A stretch of 53,808 nucleotides of DNA from Cytophagales bacterium (GCA_030448185.1 JAUJNL010000039.1:1-53808); one strand, 5' to 3'; numbered from the stretch's first letter, positions 1-10,457 are shown. Notes: generated from the letters alone by a model not told the origin. Program-made: numbers and translations.

Positions 1-75
1 CCTCCGGGAATGACGGTCAGGAGGAACGTCTAAAGTAATTGTAAAGAACTACTTATTACATTCTAATTCAGACTA

Positions 76-623
76 TGAACAAATTCCGCTCCCTATTTCT
101 CGTGCTGCTTTTACAATGCTGTTTTTCGGTAGCAGCAACGATGCATGGGGCGGTATTATCAAGCGCAGTATGTGTGCACACCTTGTGGCAATGATTGTGA
201 TCAAGGATGTATATGACAAGCCGGGAAGTGCCGCCACTGCGGCATGGACCTGGTCATGCTTAAAATGGGGTAGCTTTACGAATATCTCTCCCCAGGAACT
301 GTGTGGGCGGGTAGCGGCCAACCGGAACGCAATCCTGCTGGATGTGCGTTCGGTGAAAGAATTAATGGCACTGCCCGCCTAACTACGGACGGCTGAAAAA
401 TGCGCTTAATATTCCCATTGACCAACTGGAGGCGAGGATCGCAGAGCTAAACTCCTATAAAGACCGCGAGATTATTGTCTACTGCTCACATAGTCAACGA
501 AGTCCGCGGGCCAGCCACATTCTTGCCCTGCAAGCGGCTTTAAGAACATAAAGACAGGTCCGGAGGGCTATCCGTGTGGGACGGAAAAAGGACGACTGCA
601 ATACGGCTTTTGCTGTAAAATAG
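76..623 (+). pseudogene. Exported heavy-metal-binding ribbon plus rhodanese protein, frameshifted
   Basis: Reading across three frames gives one recognisable protein. It has a hydrophobic signal sequence (MNKFRSLFLVLLLQ), then a cysteine-rich ribbon ending KPGKCRHCGMDLV (the KPG-x-C-x2-C-GMDL signature of heavy-metal-binding domains), then a rhodanese domain with ISPQELCGR, ILLDVRS, ALNIPIDQLEARI and the active-site loop IIVYCSHSQRSP. The C-terminus reads GGLSVWDGKKDD before a TAG at 621-623. At least four indels separate these pieces (near 175-225, 365-375, 545-565 and 590). Known rhodaneses transfer sulfane sulfur through that cysteine. An exported copy with a metal ribbon would act in the periplasm. 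Either a true pseudogene or error-rich sequence. Confidence 0.7.
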
Positions 624-701
624 GCTGCCGTTTAAAAATGGTAGCTAAACAAAAATCTCCTGCTATTGAAATCAGGAGATTTTACTGGTAGAAGCTTTAT
701 T

Positions 702-1158
702 TTAACCTGTTTGTTTCTTCTGCGGACAAATCCAGCCTATACTATTGCCGCTTCCCTTCAGCCATTTTTCGGCTTCCTCTTTGGTTTTAAAGATAACATT
801 TTCAAAAATTCCAGCCCTTCAACCCGGTTTACCAACTGACTGGCAGGGATAGCACTGAAAATGTTAGGGGAAACAATATGGGCAAAACGTTTGAGGCCCA
901 AACTTAAGGCTTTCGGCATCCACTCATTAGCAATCCAGTCATTAGCGCCGCTCCACGGACCTGCAATTTCCCGATTGTCATTCAGCAGATTTGGGCAGCG
1001 GTTTCGGGTAATTAGTTCCAATCCTATATTACATGTGTTTGATCACATCTTCAACGGTTACAAATCCTACCCAGTTAGAGTAGTTCCAATTGTGCTTAAG
1101 GGATCGTATTCGACTGTAGAATACACTTTGTTAGCTTGTTCTTTACTTCAATTTTCAT
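702..1158 (-). pseudogene. STAS/SpoIIAA-like small protein, frameshifted
   Basis: On the minus strand, pieces in different frames join into one protein of about 140 residues: MKIEVKNKLTK, then NWNYSNWVGFVTVEDVI, then ELITRNRCPNLLNDNREIAG, WSGANDWIANEWMPKALSLG, FAHIVSPNIF, and finally FENVIFKTKEEAEKWLKGS ending at a TAA complementary to 702-704. The pattern (LLNDNRE, central WxxANDW, C-terminal EEAEKWL) is familiar from small STAS-like proteins of Cytophagales with no assigned function. At least three indels are needed; the last is an extra T in a T-run near 808. The assignment rests on recalled family resemblance. Confidence 0.5.
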
Positions 1159-1989
1159 AGTTGATCTGAGAGTTTCCGGTAAAAGTGCAATATATGGGAT
1201 TGAAGGTGTGAATAATTGCTTATGCTAAAAACTATCTGTATGTCCTTTGTTAAGGCTATGTAAGAAAATGCTCATATTGGTCTCACTTCAATCATTTCAG
1301 GAAGATCAGTGTTTGATTATATATTTTTTCCGATTGTAAGAATTCATCTAAATGCACGCAAAGGGACTTAGCAGAATGTCCAGTTTTGCCTGAGAGATTG
1401 CAATGGTAATAATTTCTTGTCATTTTGGTGATTTCTTCTCCGGGTTTGTGCAGTCAACTGCTCTTTCTGGTAAAGTCTTCAAAAGTTCCCGGCCTATTCT
1501 GCAGACCCCGTAGTCGATTTTAATTTATGGTTATAGCTGATACTGCCACAACCAGGAGGAATAAAGCATGTAACAAACTTACGGAGTGAGGGTGTAAGTA
1601 ATTTTAACGCGGTTTCGTGTTACAAAAGGCAGTAATTATGCGACCTGATTTGCGTAAAAGTTCAGGTACTCCGCGTCCATTAATGGCATCTGCCTGTATT
1701 CTTGGTCACTCCAGTCCATTCGAATGATGTATGAGGTGCCTGGCTTACCTAATAAGTAGTGGTCTGCACGAGTAGCTTAAGGTATTTTGTTAAATCCAGA
1801 ACTGAAATAGTATCCTATCTATCTGTATTGTTTATGAAAAACATGAAGGAATTAATTGATTACATCATTACTGAAAGGCAAAAGGAACACCTTTCAGGAA
1901 ATGAATTATACTATGAAACTAATGCTAAAGGGCATCCCCGTAAAAATGATCACTGACAAACCCGCTTCTGATCATGCTGGAAAAGATTT
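1159..1989. other. Degenerate stretch without a recognisable gene
   Basis: About 830 bp with stop codons in all frames. Short open pieces exist (plus strand 1759-1956 containing MKELIDYIITERQKEHL; a minus-strand piece near 1540-1700 containing INGRGVPELLRKSGRIITAF). Neither could be extended into a known domain. The stretch lies between two multiply frameshifted genes, so it may hold further broken coding sequence. Confidence 0.4.
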
Positions 1990-3199
1990 ATGAAGCTGCA
2001 CAGAGACTTAATGTTCAACTGCCATTGGTCAGTTGATGCTGCTGTAGAAGAACTAAATGCTCTGGCGGGAATGATTCTACAACTTTCACAAATATCAATC
2101 TTACTTATAATGACTTATCAGACAGCCTATTCTAGTCACTCCCAGGTAGCGGGAGTTATTACCCAGATCAAACAGCAACTAGGCGAAATCAAACCGGTCT
2201 TTATCCTTTATTTTGCCTCTCCTCACTACGATGCGCAGCAGTTGAGTAGCCAGATGGAAAAGCCTTTCCAGACTCAAGGCTGGTAGGCTGCGGAAATCAC
2301 TACAGGTAAAATGCTGGACAACTCCGTGGTTGCTATGGCCTTCGGTCCGAGGTGTTGGCTGATGTCCGGGTTGGAGTAATTACCGATGTCAGTGAAGATA
2401 AAGGGGAAGGGATAAAAAGGCATTTGCTGACTTTGGACAGCATTATGGAGAATCAGTAGAGCATATGGATTATGAAAAATACATTGGTATCGTACTTATC
2501 GATGGATTGAGTGGCGCTGAAGAAAGGATCAATGACCAAATCGGCAATCTTACCAGTTTGGCCTGTAGGTGGCTCTGGAGATAACTTACAGTTTACAAAC
2601 GCACGTTTTCGCTTAACGGAGGTGCTTACACCAATGCAGCCGTGCTGGCATTACTGAAGCCAAAGGCCGGATTCAGTGGTACTGAAAACCCAGAGCTTTA
2701 CTGTAACTCCTAAAGTCCTCCGGGTAACCAAAAGCCAATGAAAGTGACCGCCGGGTAGTAGAGTTTAACGGTAAACCAGCGACGCAAGCATATGCCAGTA
2801 TTAGGAGTGCCCGAAAACGAGTTGTCAAAGCATTATTTCTCCAATCCACTAGGCTTTATTTTTGATGAGAATGATCCTTTTCGTGAGAAGTCCACGCGTG
2901 GTAGAAGGTTCAGATGTACTTTTTTATTGCAGTGTAAAGGAAGGTATGGACCTGCACCTGCTGAAATCAAAGGACATCGTAGAAGAAACCCAAAAGGCAT
3001 TGAATCAAAAATACCAGCAGATGAACGGATTCTCAGCGATTATCAATTTCAATTGCATCCTCCGCACCCTGGAACTAAAGAGAAAAGCAGGCAGAAGCTT
3101 ATGGCAACTTATTTAAGAATACGCCTACAGTTGGATTCAGTACGTATGGGGAGAGTATATTGGCCATATCAACCAAACAGCCACGATGCTGCTTTTTAA
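1990..3199 (+). pseudogene. FIST-domain sensory protein, multiply frameshifted
   Basis: Fragments in successive frames match the FIST_N/FIST_C architecture, a ligand-binding sensory module often found beside signalling proteins. FIST_N part: AYSSHSQVAGVITQIKQQLG followed by PVFILYFASPHYDAQQLSSQ, then a LVGCstaGEITTGKMLDNSV equivalent at 2278-2325. The middle holds MDYEKYIGIVLIDGLSG and SGDNLQFTNARF. FIST_C part: FVRSPRVVEGSDVLFYCSVK, ETQKALNQKYQQMNGFSAII, LRTLELKRK, and the hallmark end VGFSTYGES followed by a shifted GHINQTATMLLF. At least six indels occur in 1.1 kb, so no complete product can be made from this sequence as written. Residues before the FIST_N similarity (about 1990-2100) are not recognised. 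Confidence 0.7.
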
Positions 3200-3362
3200 A
3201 ATAAAGGTACGCAGAAGCGTTTCCCCGATTTTAGTTATGTCGGAAGCCCGACAGCGCTAAAGAATAAAACATCTCTCAGCAATACTCCGTACCGTTTAAT
3301 TAGCAGGTAAAATGGCTTAGAATTGATTCCTGCAAAAGCTTATAAGTACCCAATAACACTCC

Positions 3363-3406
3363 TTTTAATTATATCAAACTTAGCTTTTTAATTATATCAA
3401 ACTTAG
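3363..3406. repeat. 21-bp direct repeat pair abutting the IS end
   Basis: TTTTAATTATATCAAACTTA(G) occurs at 3363-3383 and again at 3386-3406. The inner 13-mer AATTATATCAAAC (3367-3379 and 3390-3402) recurs as its exact reverse complement at 4265-4277, on the far side of the adjacent IS remnant. Confidence 0.85.
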
Positions 3407-4251
3407 AAACTGTTTAAAAGGGTAATGAGCTTATAAAGTACTCAAAGAGGTTAAGTTTGTAGTGCCAACTAACAGATAAAACCCCAGTACCCAACAAAAA
3501 GGAAGTATCTCTACTTTTGATTGCTACGTGATATGAGTGAGAACAGGTGGAAAAGTTAAAGCCGTATTTGCTGGGAAAAGTCGGATGCACGCTGAGGTTA
3601 CTCCCCGTATTGTTAAAAAAGTACTTAACGGAATACTGTACGTAGTCAAGATTATTCCTGGAGAAGTCTTGATTCCCCAACTGGTCTACACGGTTTCCGT
3701 CATTTCGATGAGCAAAGTGGCCCCACTATCCGTATTTGCACTGTCAAGAAATTCCGAGTTTTGCCACAGCATGTAACTATTGTTAGGATTTGGATTCTAT
3801 GGTGAAGACGACTGCTTGCGTTGCTGCCAGTGTTATTAAAGGCCGCCGTTTAGTTTACCGATAGGATTACTTAGCCGTTTGAATCTATGCTCATCTGTGC
3901 GTCGTAGAAAGCCTAAAACAGTTATTGCGTTATATCCTCCTTGTTTACGGGTTGTGTCGATACTTGTTTGGGTAGAGGCTACCGGGGAGCAGACTTACTG
4001 GAGTACGTCGAAAAACTCTGGCAATGGACCTTAGATGTGGTCTTAAGAACCGATAAGAAAGGTTTTAGCTCTGCCCCGAAGGTGGGTCGTAGAGAGAACT
4101 GAACCTGCTAGCAGCATCGGCTCCATGCTTGGTTGCTATGCCCGAAGATTAAACGGGCAAAGAAACAGAAAAGAAACAGCCAGTCCATGGTCTACCTGGC
4201 TATGATTTCTATTATGCTTAATCGCCTTTAATTACCCTTTAAAACAGCTTC
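3406..4251 (+). mobile_element. IS5-family insertion sequence remnant (846 bp)
   Basis: The ends are inverted repeats: left GAAACTGTTTAAAAGGGTAA at 3406 and, read inward from 4251, right GAAGCTGTTTTAAAGGGTAA, each flanked by TA as a possible target duplication. The size fits IS5-family elements of the IS427/IS1031 type. The transposase is in pieces on the plus strand: MSENRWKKLKPYL near 3533, VEKLWQWTLDVVLRTDKKGF near 4008, the DDE-family C-terminal signature RRWVVERT in a shifted frame near 4080, and QSMVYLAMISIMLNRL at the 3' end. Many indels and stops make it inactive as read. Programmed frameshifting alone would not explain this number of breaks. Confidence 0.8.
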
Positions 4252-4367
4252 TAAGCTTTTTAGCTGTTTGATATAATTCTTCATTGAACACGGCTTCATT
4301 CAATGATTCAGGTAGTTGCTTCTACCTATTTTGTCAAAAACTGTACGGAGTATTGTTATCAAAAGGC

Positions 4368-5413
4368 TTAGAACAGACTGAAATTGCCGCCTTGACGAAA
4401 TTGGTTCAGGTCGTAAGCAGGCATTTGGCGGTCCGCGAAGTATTTCTGGTGAGCCACTCTAAAAAGCTGGGCAATGGTGTGGGCTCCTGGGCCTTCACCA
4501 CTCATCCGAATACCGAAACGGCTGTCGTTGGTCTGGCCCCCGTGGAGGGCTTTGATCCCATTCAGGACTTTATTAGCCCTATCCGGGAAATTTTTAGTAA
4601 TCCAATCCGTAAATAATTGCTCAATAGCTCCATTTAACCTGACCACTGTATAACCTGCCGATACTGCTCCATGGTCGGACGCTGCCTGCAAAATGGCCGG
4701 GATTTCAGGTTCATTGAGCCCGGGAATGACCGGTGCTACCATTACACCTACCGGAATGCCAGCATCCGTAAGCTGGCGAATGGTACGCAGGCGGGTCATA
4801 CCTGTAACCGTGCGCGGCTCCATCTGCTGCCGCAGCGATTCATTCAGCGAAGTAATGGACAGATACACGTGCACCAGCCGAAGCCGGGCCAACTCGGATA
4901 ATAAGTCGATATCCCGGATGATCAGGCTGTTTTTGGTAATGACCCCAACCGGGTTGGCATATTTCACGAAAACCTTCAGCAGGTTGCGGGTAATACGCAG
5001 CTTTTTCTCCTGTGGCTGGTAGCAGTCGGTATTGCCCGAAAAGCGAAATAGGAGTTGCCTTCCAGGTCTTTCAGGAACTCCCGCTCCAGCAGTTGTGGCG
5101 CATCAGGTTTGATAACGATCTTTTGCTCAAAATCCAGTCCGGCGCTGAATCCCCAGTATTCGTGCGAATTGCGGGCATAGCAGTAGATGCAGCCATGCTC
5201 ACAGCCTTGATAGGGATTGATGGAGTATATATTGGGAATATCCGGGCTGTCAACCTTGCTTAAAATACGTTTGGGGGTATCCAGATAGGTCTGGGTATGG
5301 GCTTCCGGCGGGACTTCTTCGTCAATCCCTTCCGGATGCTCATACGACAACTGCATCTGGCTGAAGCGGTTGGGAGTGTTTAATTGGGCTCCCCGTCCTT
5401 TTCGGTACTCCAT
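4368..5413 (-). pseudogene. PA0069/Rv2578c-type radical SAM protein, two frameshifts
   Basis: N-terminal piece (4976-5413) holds YSINPYQGCEHGCIYCYAR with the C-x3-C-x2-C cluster motif that binds the 4Fe-4S centre of radical SAM enzymes. The C-terminal piece (4368-4967) begins KYANPVGVITKNSLIIRDID and contains GVMVAPVIPGLNEPEIP and RFGIRMSGEGPGAH. The link reads WKATPISL, then SGNTDCYQPQEKKLRITRNL in a third frame, the expected family core. This needs one indel near 5073 and an extra T in a T-run near 5044. The intact protein would be about 345 residues, normal for the family. It resembles spore photoproduct lyase-like proteins but the substrate is unknown. Only two small breaks make sequence error plausible. 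Confidence 0.8.
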
Positions 5414-5637
5414 ATGACCAAGATAATAAATAAACCAGTAGAATAACAGTGGTTTTCGCTAGCAAAGCATTTTCTTGGTTAGATCTAATTATAAACCGCA
5501 AATAGAATTATTTGAAAATAAAACGTGATTATATCTGGTTAAAACTGGGAGATTTTTCTTAAAATAGTATAGTATTCAGTTGCTTTTAAAAGCATTATGT
5601 AAAAATTTTATATTGCATTTGCTAGTTCCTTCAAAAT

Positions 5638-5645
5638 TAAATTTG
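5638..5645 (+). promoter_or_regulatory. Bacteroidetes -7-like motif TAAATTTG before susC
   Basis: Exact match to the TAnnTTTG -7 consensus of Bacteroidota, 42 nt before the chosen susC ATG. TTG triplets lie upstream at 5613-5615 and 5619-5621, but neither has the ideal 19-nt spacing, so only the -7 half is well supported. Confidence 0.35.
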
Positions 5646-5687
5646 TATACTTATTTTGGACGTTTAACCACTAAACCGTTTGATTAT

Positions 5688-8600
5688 ATGCGCGAAATCC
5701 TACTCCGATGCTTCCTGATGAGCCTAGTCGGGCTAGTCTGTCAGGGGGCAGCATTTGCTCAAAATGTAACTGGCCAGGTTACTTCTGCCAATGGACCACT
5801 TCCAGGAGTGAATGTCCTGGTAAAAGGCACTTCTACCGGAACCGTTACCGATGCCGATGGAAAATATAGTATCGAAGCCTCGCCGGGCAATACGCTGGTA
5901 TTTAGTTACATAGGGTATTTGACCAAAGAAGTAGCCGTAGGAAACTCAGGTACGGTGAATGCAACCCTGGAGGAAGATATTAAAAGCTTGAATGAAGTAG
6001 TAGTAACGGCCTTGAACATCCGGCGTGATGAACGTTCGCTGGGGTATGCCACCCAGGAAGTGAAAGGTGAAAACCTGACTTTTACCAAAGAACAAAACGT
6101 GGTTGGCTCATTGGCCGGTCGGATTGCCGGTGTACAAGTAACAGGTTCCTCAGGTGCCAGCATGGGTGGGACACAAAAGATAAAAATTCGCGGAGCTAAC
6201 TCACTAAGTGGTACCGACCAGCCCCTGATCGTACTGGATGGTACGCCGATGTCAAACAGTAACTTTGCCGGAACCAACGGACCTGACTACGGCAATATTA
6301 TTCAAGACATCAACCCCGATGATATTGAGTCAGTGAACGTACTGAAAGGCCCGGCAGCTTCGGCTTTGTACGGTTTGCGAGGGCAGTACGGGGTAATCAT
6401 GATTACTACAAAGAAGGGCGCAAAAGGACCAAAAAATGTGAGCGTAGACTACAGTGGGGCTTTCTCAATTCAACAGGCGGGCAACTTCATGCCCTTGCAG
6501 AATATATATGGCGGAGGCTCCAGCCAGACCTTCAAAAAGCTGAGCAACGGCGAACCCTATGTGGATGGCACCGACGAAAGTTGGGGACCAAAAATGGATG
6601 GGACACTTGTTAGGCACCAGTACAGTTTCTACCCTGCTGACCCAGAGTACGGGCAACTGACGCCGTTCGTACCGCACTCTGATAATATCAAAGACTATTA
6701 CGAAACCGGAACTACCTTGAATAACAACCTTTCTATCAGTGGGGGATCGGAAAACTCCTCTTTCCGGATCAGCTATAACCATACAAATATCTCAGGAGTG
6801 GAGCCAAACACGTGGTTAAACCGGAATAACTTTGGCTTCAATGGCTCCCTGGACGTCACTAAGGACTTTATTGTTTCCACGAGTCTTAACTACGCCAACA
6901 ACAGCGGTCAGCGACCTTCACAGGGCTATTACAATGGCAGCACTAATTTTACCCAGTGGTTTCAGCGCAGCCTGGATGTCCAACGGTTACGCAATTACCG
7001 GTACGAAGATGGAAGTTTTCTACACTGGAACCTCAACGACCCAAAAGGCGATGGTACCATCAACTTCAAGCCAATTGACTGGAACAACCCCTATTTTGAA
7101 GCGTACGAAAACCCTTCCAATGACAACCGAGACCGGTTCTTTGGCAATGTAGGAGTGAGTTATCAGGTATTGCCTGGGTTAAAACTGAACGGCTACGTCC
7201 GCTCGGATATGTTTACCCAGAATATTGAGCGACGCCAAGCCAGAGGAGGGCGTGCATTGGATGCTTATTCAGTGAGCAAATACCAGAATAAAGAGATGAA
7301 TTACGAGTTTCTGACGCAATACACCAAAGAATGGGGCTCATTTTCAATGAATGCTAACGTAGGAGCCAATCTGTTGACACAGGAATATTCGTATGTTTCT
7401 CAGGGAACCGTTGGAGGGCTTTCCAGTCCTGGGTTTTATAATATAGCAGCATCCGTAGACCGTCCGAGCACGTCTTCCTATCTCCGTGAAAAACAAATGA
7501 GGAGCCTTTACGGTATGTTGTCGCTGGGCTACCGCAATACCTGGTTTTTAGATGCTTCACTCCGGAATGATAATACCTCTACTTTGCCGAAAGGTAATAA
7601 TTCGTACTGGTACCCATCCATGTCGGGTAGCGCTGTGTTTAGTGAATTGCTGCAATGGCAGCCGCTTAGTTTAGGTAAGCTACGGCTCAGTTACGCCCAG
7701 GCGGGTTCCGATTTTGACCCTTACCAAACAGCCACTAGCTATAAATTAGGAACAGTATATAATCGGGATAATATAAATGTAAGTCCCTTACAGGAAGCGG
7801 ATACATTAATTAATCCCGCCATCCTACCTTCTTTTAGCCATTCACTGGAAGCAGGCGTAGATTTGAAGTTTCTGGATAATCGCTTGGGGTTGAGCCTTAC
7901 CTTATATCAGCAGCGAAATCGGAACCAGATCATAGCACTGCCAGTATCGGGGGCCAGCGGATACAGTCATACATTTATTAATGCTGGCCTTATTGAAAAC
8001 AAAGGTTATGAGATTGCCCTCACAGCCACTCCTTTCCGGAAAGAAAAGTTTAGTTGGGATATGACTTTCAACATCAGCCGCAACCGCAGTAAGGTGAAAG
8101 AGCTATACAATGATGGCACCACTGAGATTACCAATTACCAGCTAGCCAGTAATACCTATTCGCGGGTAACGGTTTCATTGAATGCCGCAGTAGATCAGCC
8201 CTACGGTACCCTGATCGGACAAGCCTACAAGCGTGACCCAGCCACTGGAAAAATATTGCTGGATGCCAGTAATTTGCCTCAGTTCGAAGCCAACCATAAC
8301 TTTGGCAGCGTACTCCCTGATTTCACCGGCGGATTTCAGAACACCTTTACCTACGGCCCGATAAGTCTCAATGCCCTAATTGATTTTCAGACAGGTGGCC
8401 AGTTTTTCAGCTGGTCCCGCATGCTGGCAGTGAAATCCGGTCAAGCCCTGGAAACGGCTGCTATGAATGACAGAGGTATGAATGTACGGGACCCAGTGGC
8501 AGACGGCGGTGGTGTAAAAGTAACAGGTATTTCCAGTGTAAATGGGGAAGAAGTTACGGCTTATGTAGATGCTAAGGCTTATTTCCGTACTCGTCTGGGA

Positions 8601-8879
8601 ACCCAGATTTATGAAGAATGGCTGTATGATGCCTCCTTTATCAAGCTGCGGGAAGTCCGGCTGGCCTACACTTTCAACAAAAGCCGGATGAACTGGTTAC
8701 CCGTTAGGGCAGCTAGCTTAGGGGTGATTGCCCGTAATCCATTGATGATTTGGCAGAAGGCACCTAAGGGCCTAAACCCTTCGGAACTTTCGTCCGGCAG
8801 TCAATCCATCAGTTGGCTGGAAACCGGACAATTGGTTACTGTTCGTTCGTATGGTCTCAGTCTAAATGTTACTTTTTAA
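5688..8879 (+). CDS. SusC/RagA-family TonB-dependent outer membrane transporter
   Basis: About 1063 residues from ATG 5688. This start is preferred over an upstream in-frame TTG at 5580 because it opens directly on a signal peptide (MREILLRCFLMSLVGL, cleavage after AFA). Next come a carboxypeptidase-regulatory-like beta domain (about 26-100, VTGQVTSANGPLPGVNVLVK), the linker SLNEVVVTAL, and a TonB plug with GSLAGRIAGVQVTG, IKIRGANSLSG, PLIVLDGTP and VNVLKGPAASALYG. The rest is a long barrel ending in an aromatic residue (LNVTF). It imports oligomeric substrates across the outer membrane with its SusD partner, which follows immediately. Substrate cannot be read: no glycoside hydrolase or peptidase is co-directional beside it. 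The frame is intact for 3.2 kb, unlike the region before it. Confidence 0.95.
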   Translation: MREILLRCFLMSLVGLVCQGAAFAQNVTGQVTSANGPLPGVNVLVKGTSTGTVTDADGKYSIEASPGNTLVFSYIGYLTKEVAVGNSGTVNATLEEDIKSLNEVVVTALNIRRDERSLGYATQEVKGENLTFTKEQNVVGSLAGRIAGVQVTGSSGASMGGTQKIKIRGANSLSGTDQPLIVLDGTPMSNSNFAGTNGPDYGNIIQDINPDDIESVNVLKGPAASALYGLRGQYGVIMITTKKGAKGPKNVSVDYSGAFSIQQAGNFMPLQNIYGGGSSQTFKKLSNGEPYVDGTDESWGPKMDGTLVRHQYSFYPADPEYGQLTPFVPHSDNIKDYYETGTTLNNNLSISGGSENSSFRISYNHTNISGVEPNTWLNRNNFGFNGSLDVTKDFIVSTSLNYANNSGQRPSQGYYNGSTNFTQWFQRSLDVQRLRNYRYEDGSFLHWNLNDPKGDGTINFKPIDWNNPYFEAYENPSNDNRDRFFGNVGVSYQVLPGLKLNGYVRSDMFTQNIERRQARGGRALDAYSVSKYQNKEMNYEFLTQYTKEWGSFSMNANVGANLLTQEYSYVSQGTVGGLSSPGFYNIAASVDRPSTSSYLREKQMRSLYGMLSLGYRNTWFLDASLRNDNTSTLPKGNNSYWYPSMSGSAVFSELLQWQPLSLGKLRLSYAQAGSDFDPYQTATSYKLGTVYNRDNINVSPLQEADTLINPAILPSFSHSLEAGVDLKFLDNRLGLSLTLYQQRNRNQIIALPVSGASGYSHTFINAGLIENKGYEIALTATPFRKEKFSWDMTFNISRNRSKVKELYNDGTTEITNYQLASNTYSRVTVSLNAAVDQPYGTLIGQAYKRDPATGKILLDASNLPQFEANHNFGSVLPDFTGGFQNTFTYGPISLNALIDFQTGGQFFSWSRMLAVKSGQALETAAMNDRGMNVRDPVADGGGVKVTGISSVNGEEVTAYVDAKAYFRTRLGTQIYEEWLYDASFIKLREVRLAYTFNKSRMNWLPVRAASLGVIARNPLMIWQKAPKGLNPSELSSGSQSISWLETGQLVTVRSYGLSLNVTF

Positions 8880-8890
8880 TGCCCATTATC

Positions 8891-10309
8891 ATGAAGAAAC
8901 TATTCTTATTTATACTTACGGGTTTGTTGCTGGGCAGCTGTGATAGATTCGACGAAAAGCTTAATATCAATCCGAATCTGCCCTCCCAAGCTTCTAATAC
9001 CCAATTACTGGCCAGTGCCATGAGAAGTCTGCCTGGTACTAGTTCTTCTGCCTACGGACCACTGTATCCACAGCATTTATCTGAAACCATTTATACCGAT
9101 GCTTCCCGCTATAATACTACTTTCTTTAACTTTTACGACTGGTATTACAGCCCCCTCGCTGATATTGAGAGTGTGCTAACTTCAAATAAGCTTACGGTAA
9201 GTGAGGGGCCCATTGCCAACCAACTGGCCGTTGCAAAAATACTGAAAGCCTATTATTTCTGGTTCATGACTGACCGTTGGGGCGACTTGCCGTACAGCCA
9301 GGCGCTGAAGGGCAAAGAAAACCTTACGCCAGCTTACGATACGCAGCAGGATATTTATAATGCTCTGTTTACACTGCTTGATGAAGCCAATGGGGAAATG
9401 GTAACTGGGAATATCACCAATGATATTGTGTATGGTGGTAATACTGTTAAGTGGAAACAGTTAGGCAATACTATTCATTTATTAATGGCCCTGCGACTTT
9501 CAAAAGTAGACCCAGCTAAGGGTAGGACCGAATTTAACAAGGCCTTGGCCGCTGGCATCATACAATCCAATGCCGATAATCTTGTTTATACCCATTTGAA
9601 GGATGCTAATAATCAGAATTACTGGTATGAAGTATTTTCGGTGCTTAACCGTCAATGGTATGCGGTAAGCAAGCCGTTGGTAGACTATATGCAAACGACC
9701 AATGACCCCCGGTTGAAAACGTATGCCAATCCGAATGCTGCTGGCCAGTACGTTGGATTAGAGTATGGTTTATCGGGCGATCAGGCTAATACGGGCAGAT
9801 ACGTGATTCGAAATATTTCTCTGTTAGGCGAATCACTACGGCAGCAAAACTCACCCGTTTATCTGGTCACTTATGCCCAAGCCTTGTTTGCCCGGGCTGA
9901 AGCTGCAAAATTGGGCTGGATACCCGGGGGTGATGCAGAAGCAGAGAAAAATTATACGCTTGCTATCGAAGCTTCAGTAAAGCAATGGAACAAGGACGAT
10001 GTGACTGGCTTGGGGGCCATGATAGCAAATCCCGAGGTTAAATATAACCCGGCGGACGCCTTGAAGCAGATCGGTTACCAGCGTTGGGTGCATCTCTTTC
10101 TGAACGGGTACGAAGCCTGGGCAGAGTGGCGCCGGACGGGCTATCCGCAATTGCAGGCACCAGCCAATAACAGTGGAAGGTCTATTCCCCGGCGGGAAGC
10201 TTACCCTAACCAGGAGAACCTCAATAATAAAGCCCACTACGAAGAAGCTGTGCAGCGCTTGGGCGGAACGAATGACCTTAATGGACGGGTATGGTGGGAC
10301 AGACCGTAG
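8891..10309 (+). CDS. SusD/RagB-family nutrient-binding lipoprotein (SusD_2 type)
   Basis: About 472 residues. The start at 8891 gives a clean lipoprotein signal peptide, MKKLFLFILTGLLLGSC, with the lipidated cysteine at residue 17. An alternative ATG at 8879-8881 overlaps the susC stop and would add four residues. RFDEKLNINPNLPSQASNTQ after the lipobox and AVAKILKAYYFWFMTDRWGD are characteristic of the SusD_2-type branch. WVHLFLNGYEAWAEWRRTGY near the C-terminus is the conserved SusD core. The protein caps the SusC barrel on the cell surface and binds substrate. It is cotranscribed with susC, 11 bp downstream or overlapping depending on start. Length is in the usual range for this branch. 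Confidence 0.93.
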   Translation: MKKLFLFILTGLLLGSCDRFDEKLNINPNLPSQASNTQLLASAMRSLPGTSSSAYGPLYPQHLSETIYTDASRYNTTFFNFYDWYYSPLADIESVLTSNKLTVSEGPIANQLAVAKILKAYYFWFMTDRWGDLPYSQALKGKENLTPAYDTQQDIYNALFTLLDEANGEMVTGNITNDIVYGGNTVKWKQLGNTIHLLMALRLSKVDPAKGRTEFNKALAAGIIQSNADNLVYTHLKDANNQNYWYEVFSVLNRQWYAVSKPLVDYMQTTNDPRLKTYANPNAAGQYVGLEYGLSGDQANTGRYVIRNISLLGESLRQQNSPVYLVTYAQALFARAEAAKLGWIPGGDAEAEKNYTLAIEASVKQWNKDDVTGLGAMIANPEVKYNPADALKQIGYQRWVHLFLNGYEAWAEWRRTGYPQLQAPANNSGRSIPRREAYPNQENLNNKAHYEEAVQRLGGTNDLNGRVWWDRP

Positions 10310-10336
10310 GGCAGGAGGTCAGAAGACGGAAGTAAG

Positions 10337-10446
10337 AGGCAGTAGCAGTAATAATATGCTTTAGATACCTCTCTTTCGAGAGAAGCGAGAAAAATACTGC
10401 CGCTTCTTCAATGGTGCCGCTGCCACTTGTTCAGTACTGCCGCTGC
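10337..10446. repeat. Intergenic palindromic repeat, 6-nt period (copy 1, before bioF)
   Basis: The left arm is built on GCAGTA units (GGCAGTAGCAGTAATAATAT) and the right arm on CTGCCG/CTGCCA units (GTGCCGCTGCCACTTG, TACTGCCGCTGC), so the arms can pair. The core contains TAGATACCTCTCTTTCGAGA. A close copy with the same core lies at 13588-13700, on the other side of the biotin genes. It follows susD and may act as a transcription-end structure. Confidence 0.8.
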
Positions 10447-10457
10447 AAAAATAGCTT

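Noticed and set aside
3414..3776. Overlapping frames on both strands inside the IS remnant as separate genes
   Set aside because: They lie within the IS boundaries and read as shifted transposase fragments or shadows.
3406..4251. Active IS5 element with programmed frameshift
   Set aside because: Several stops and shifts over the whole transposase, not a single slippery site.
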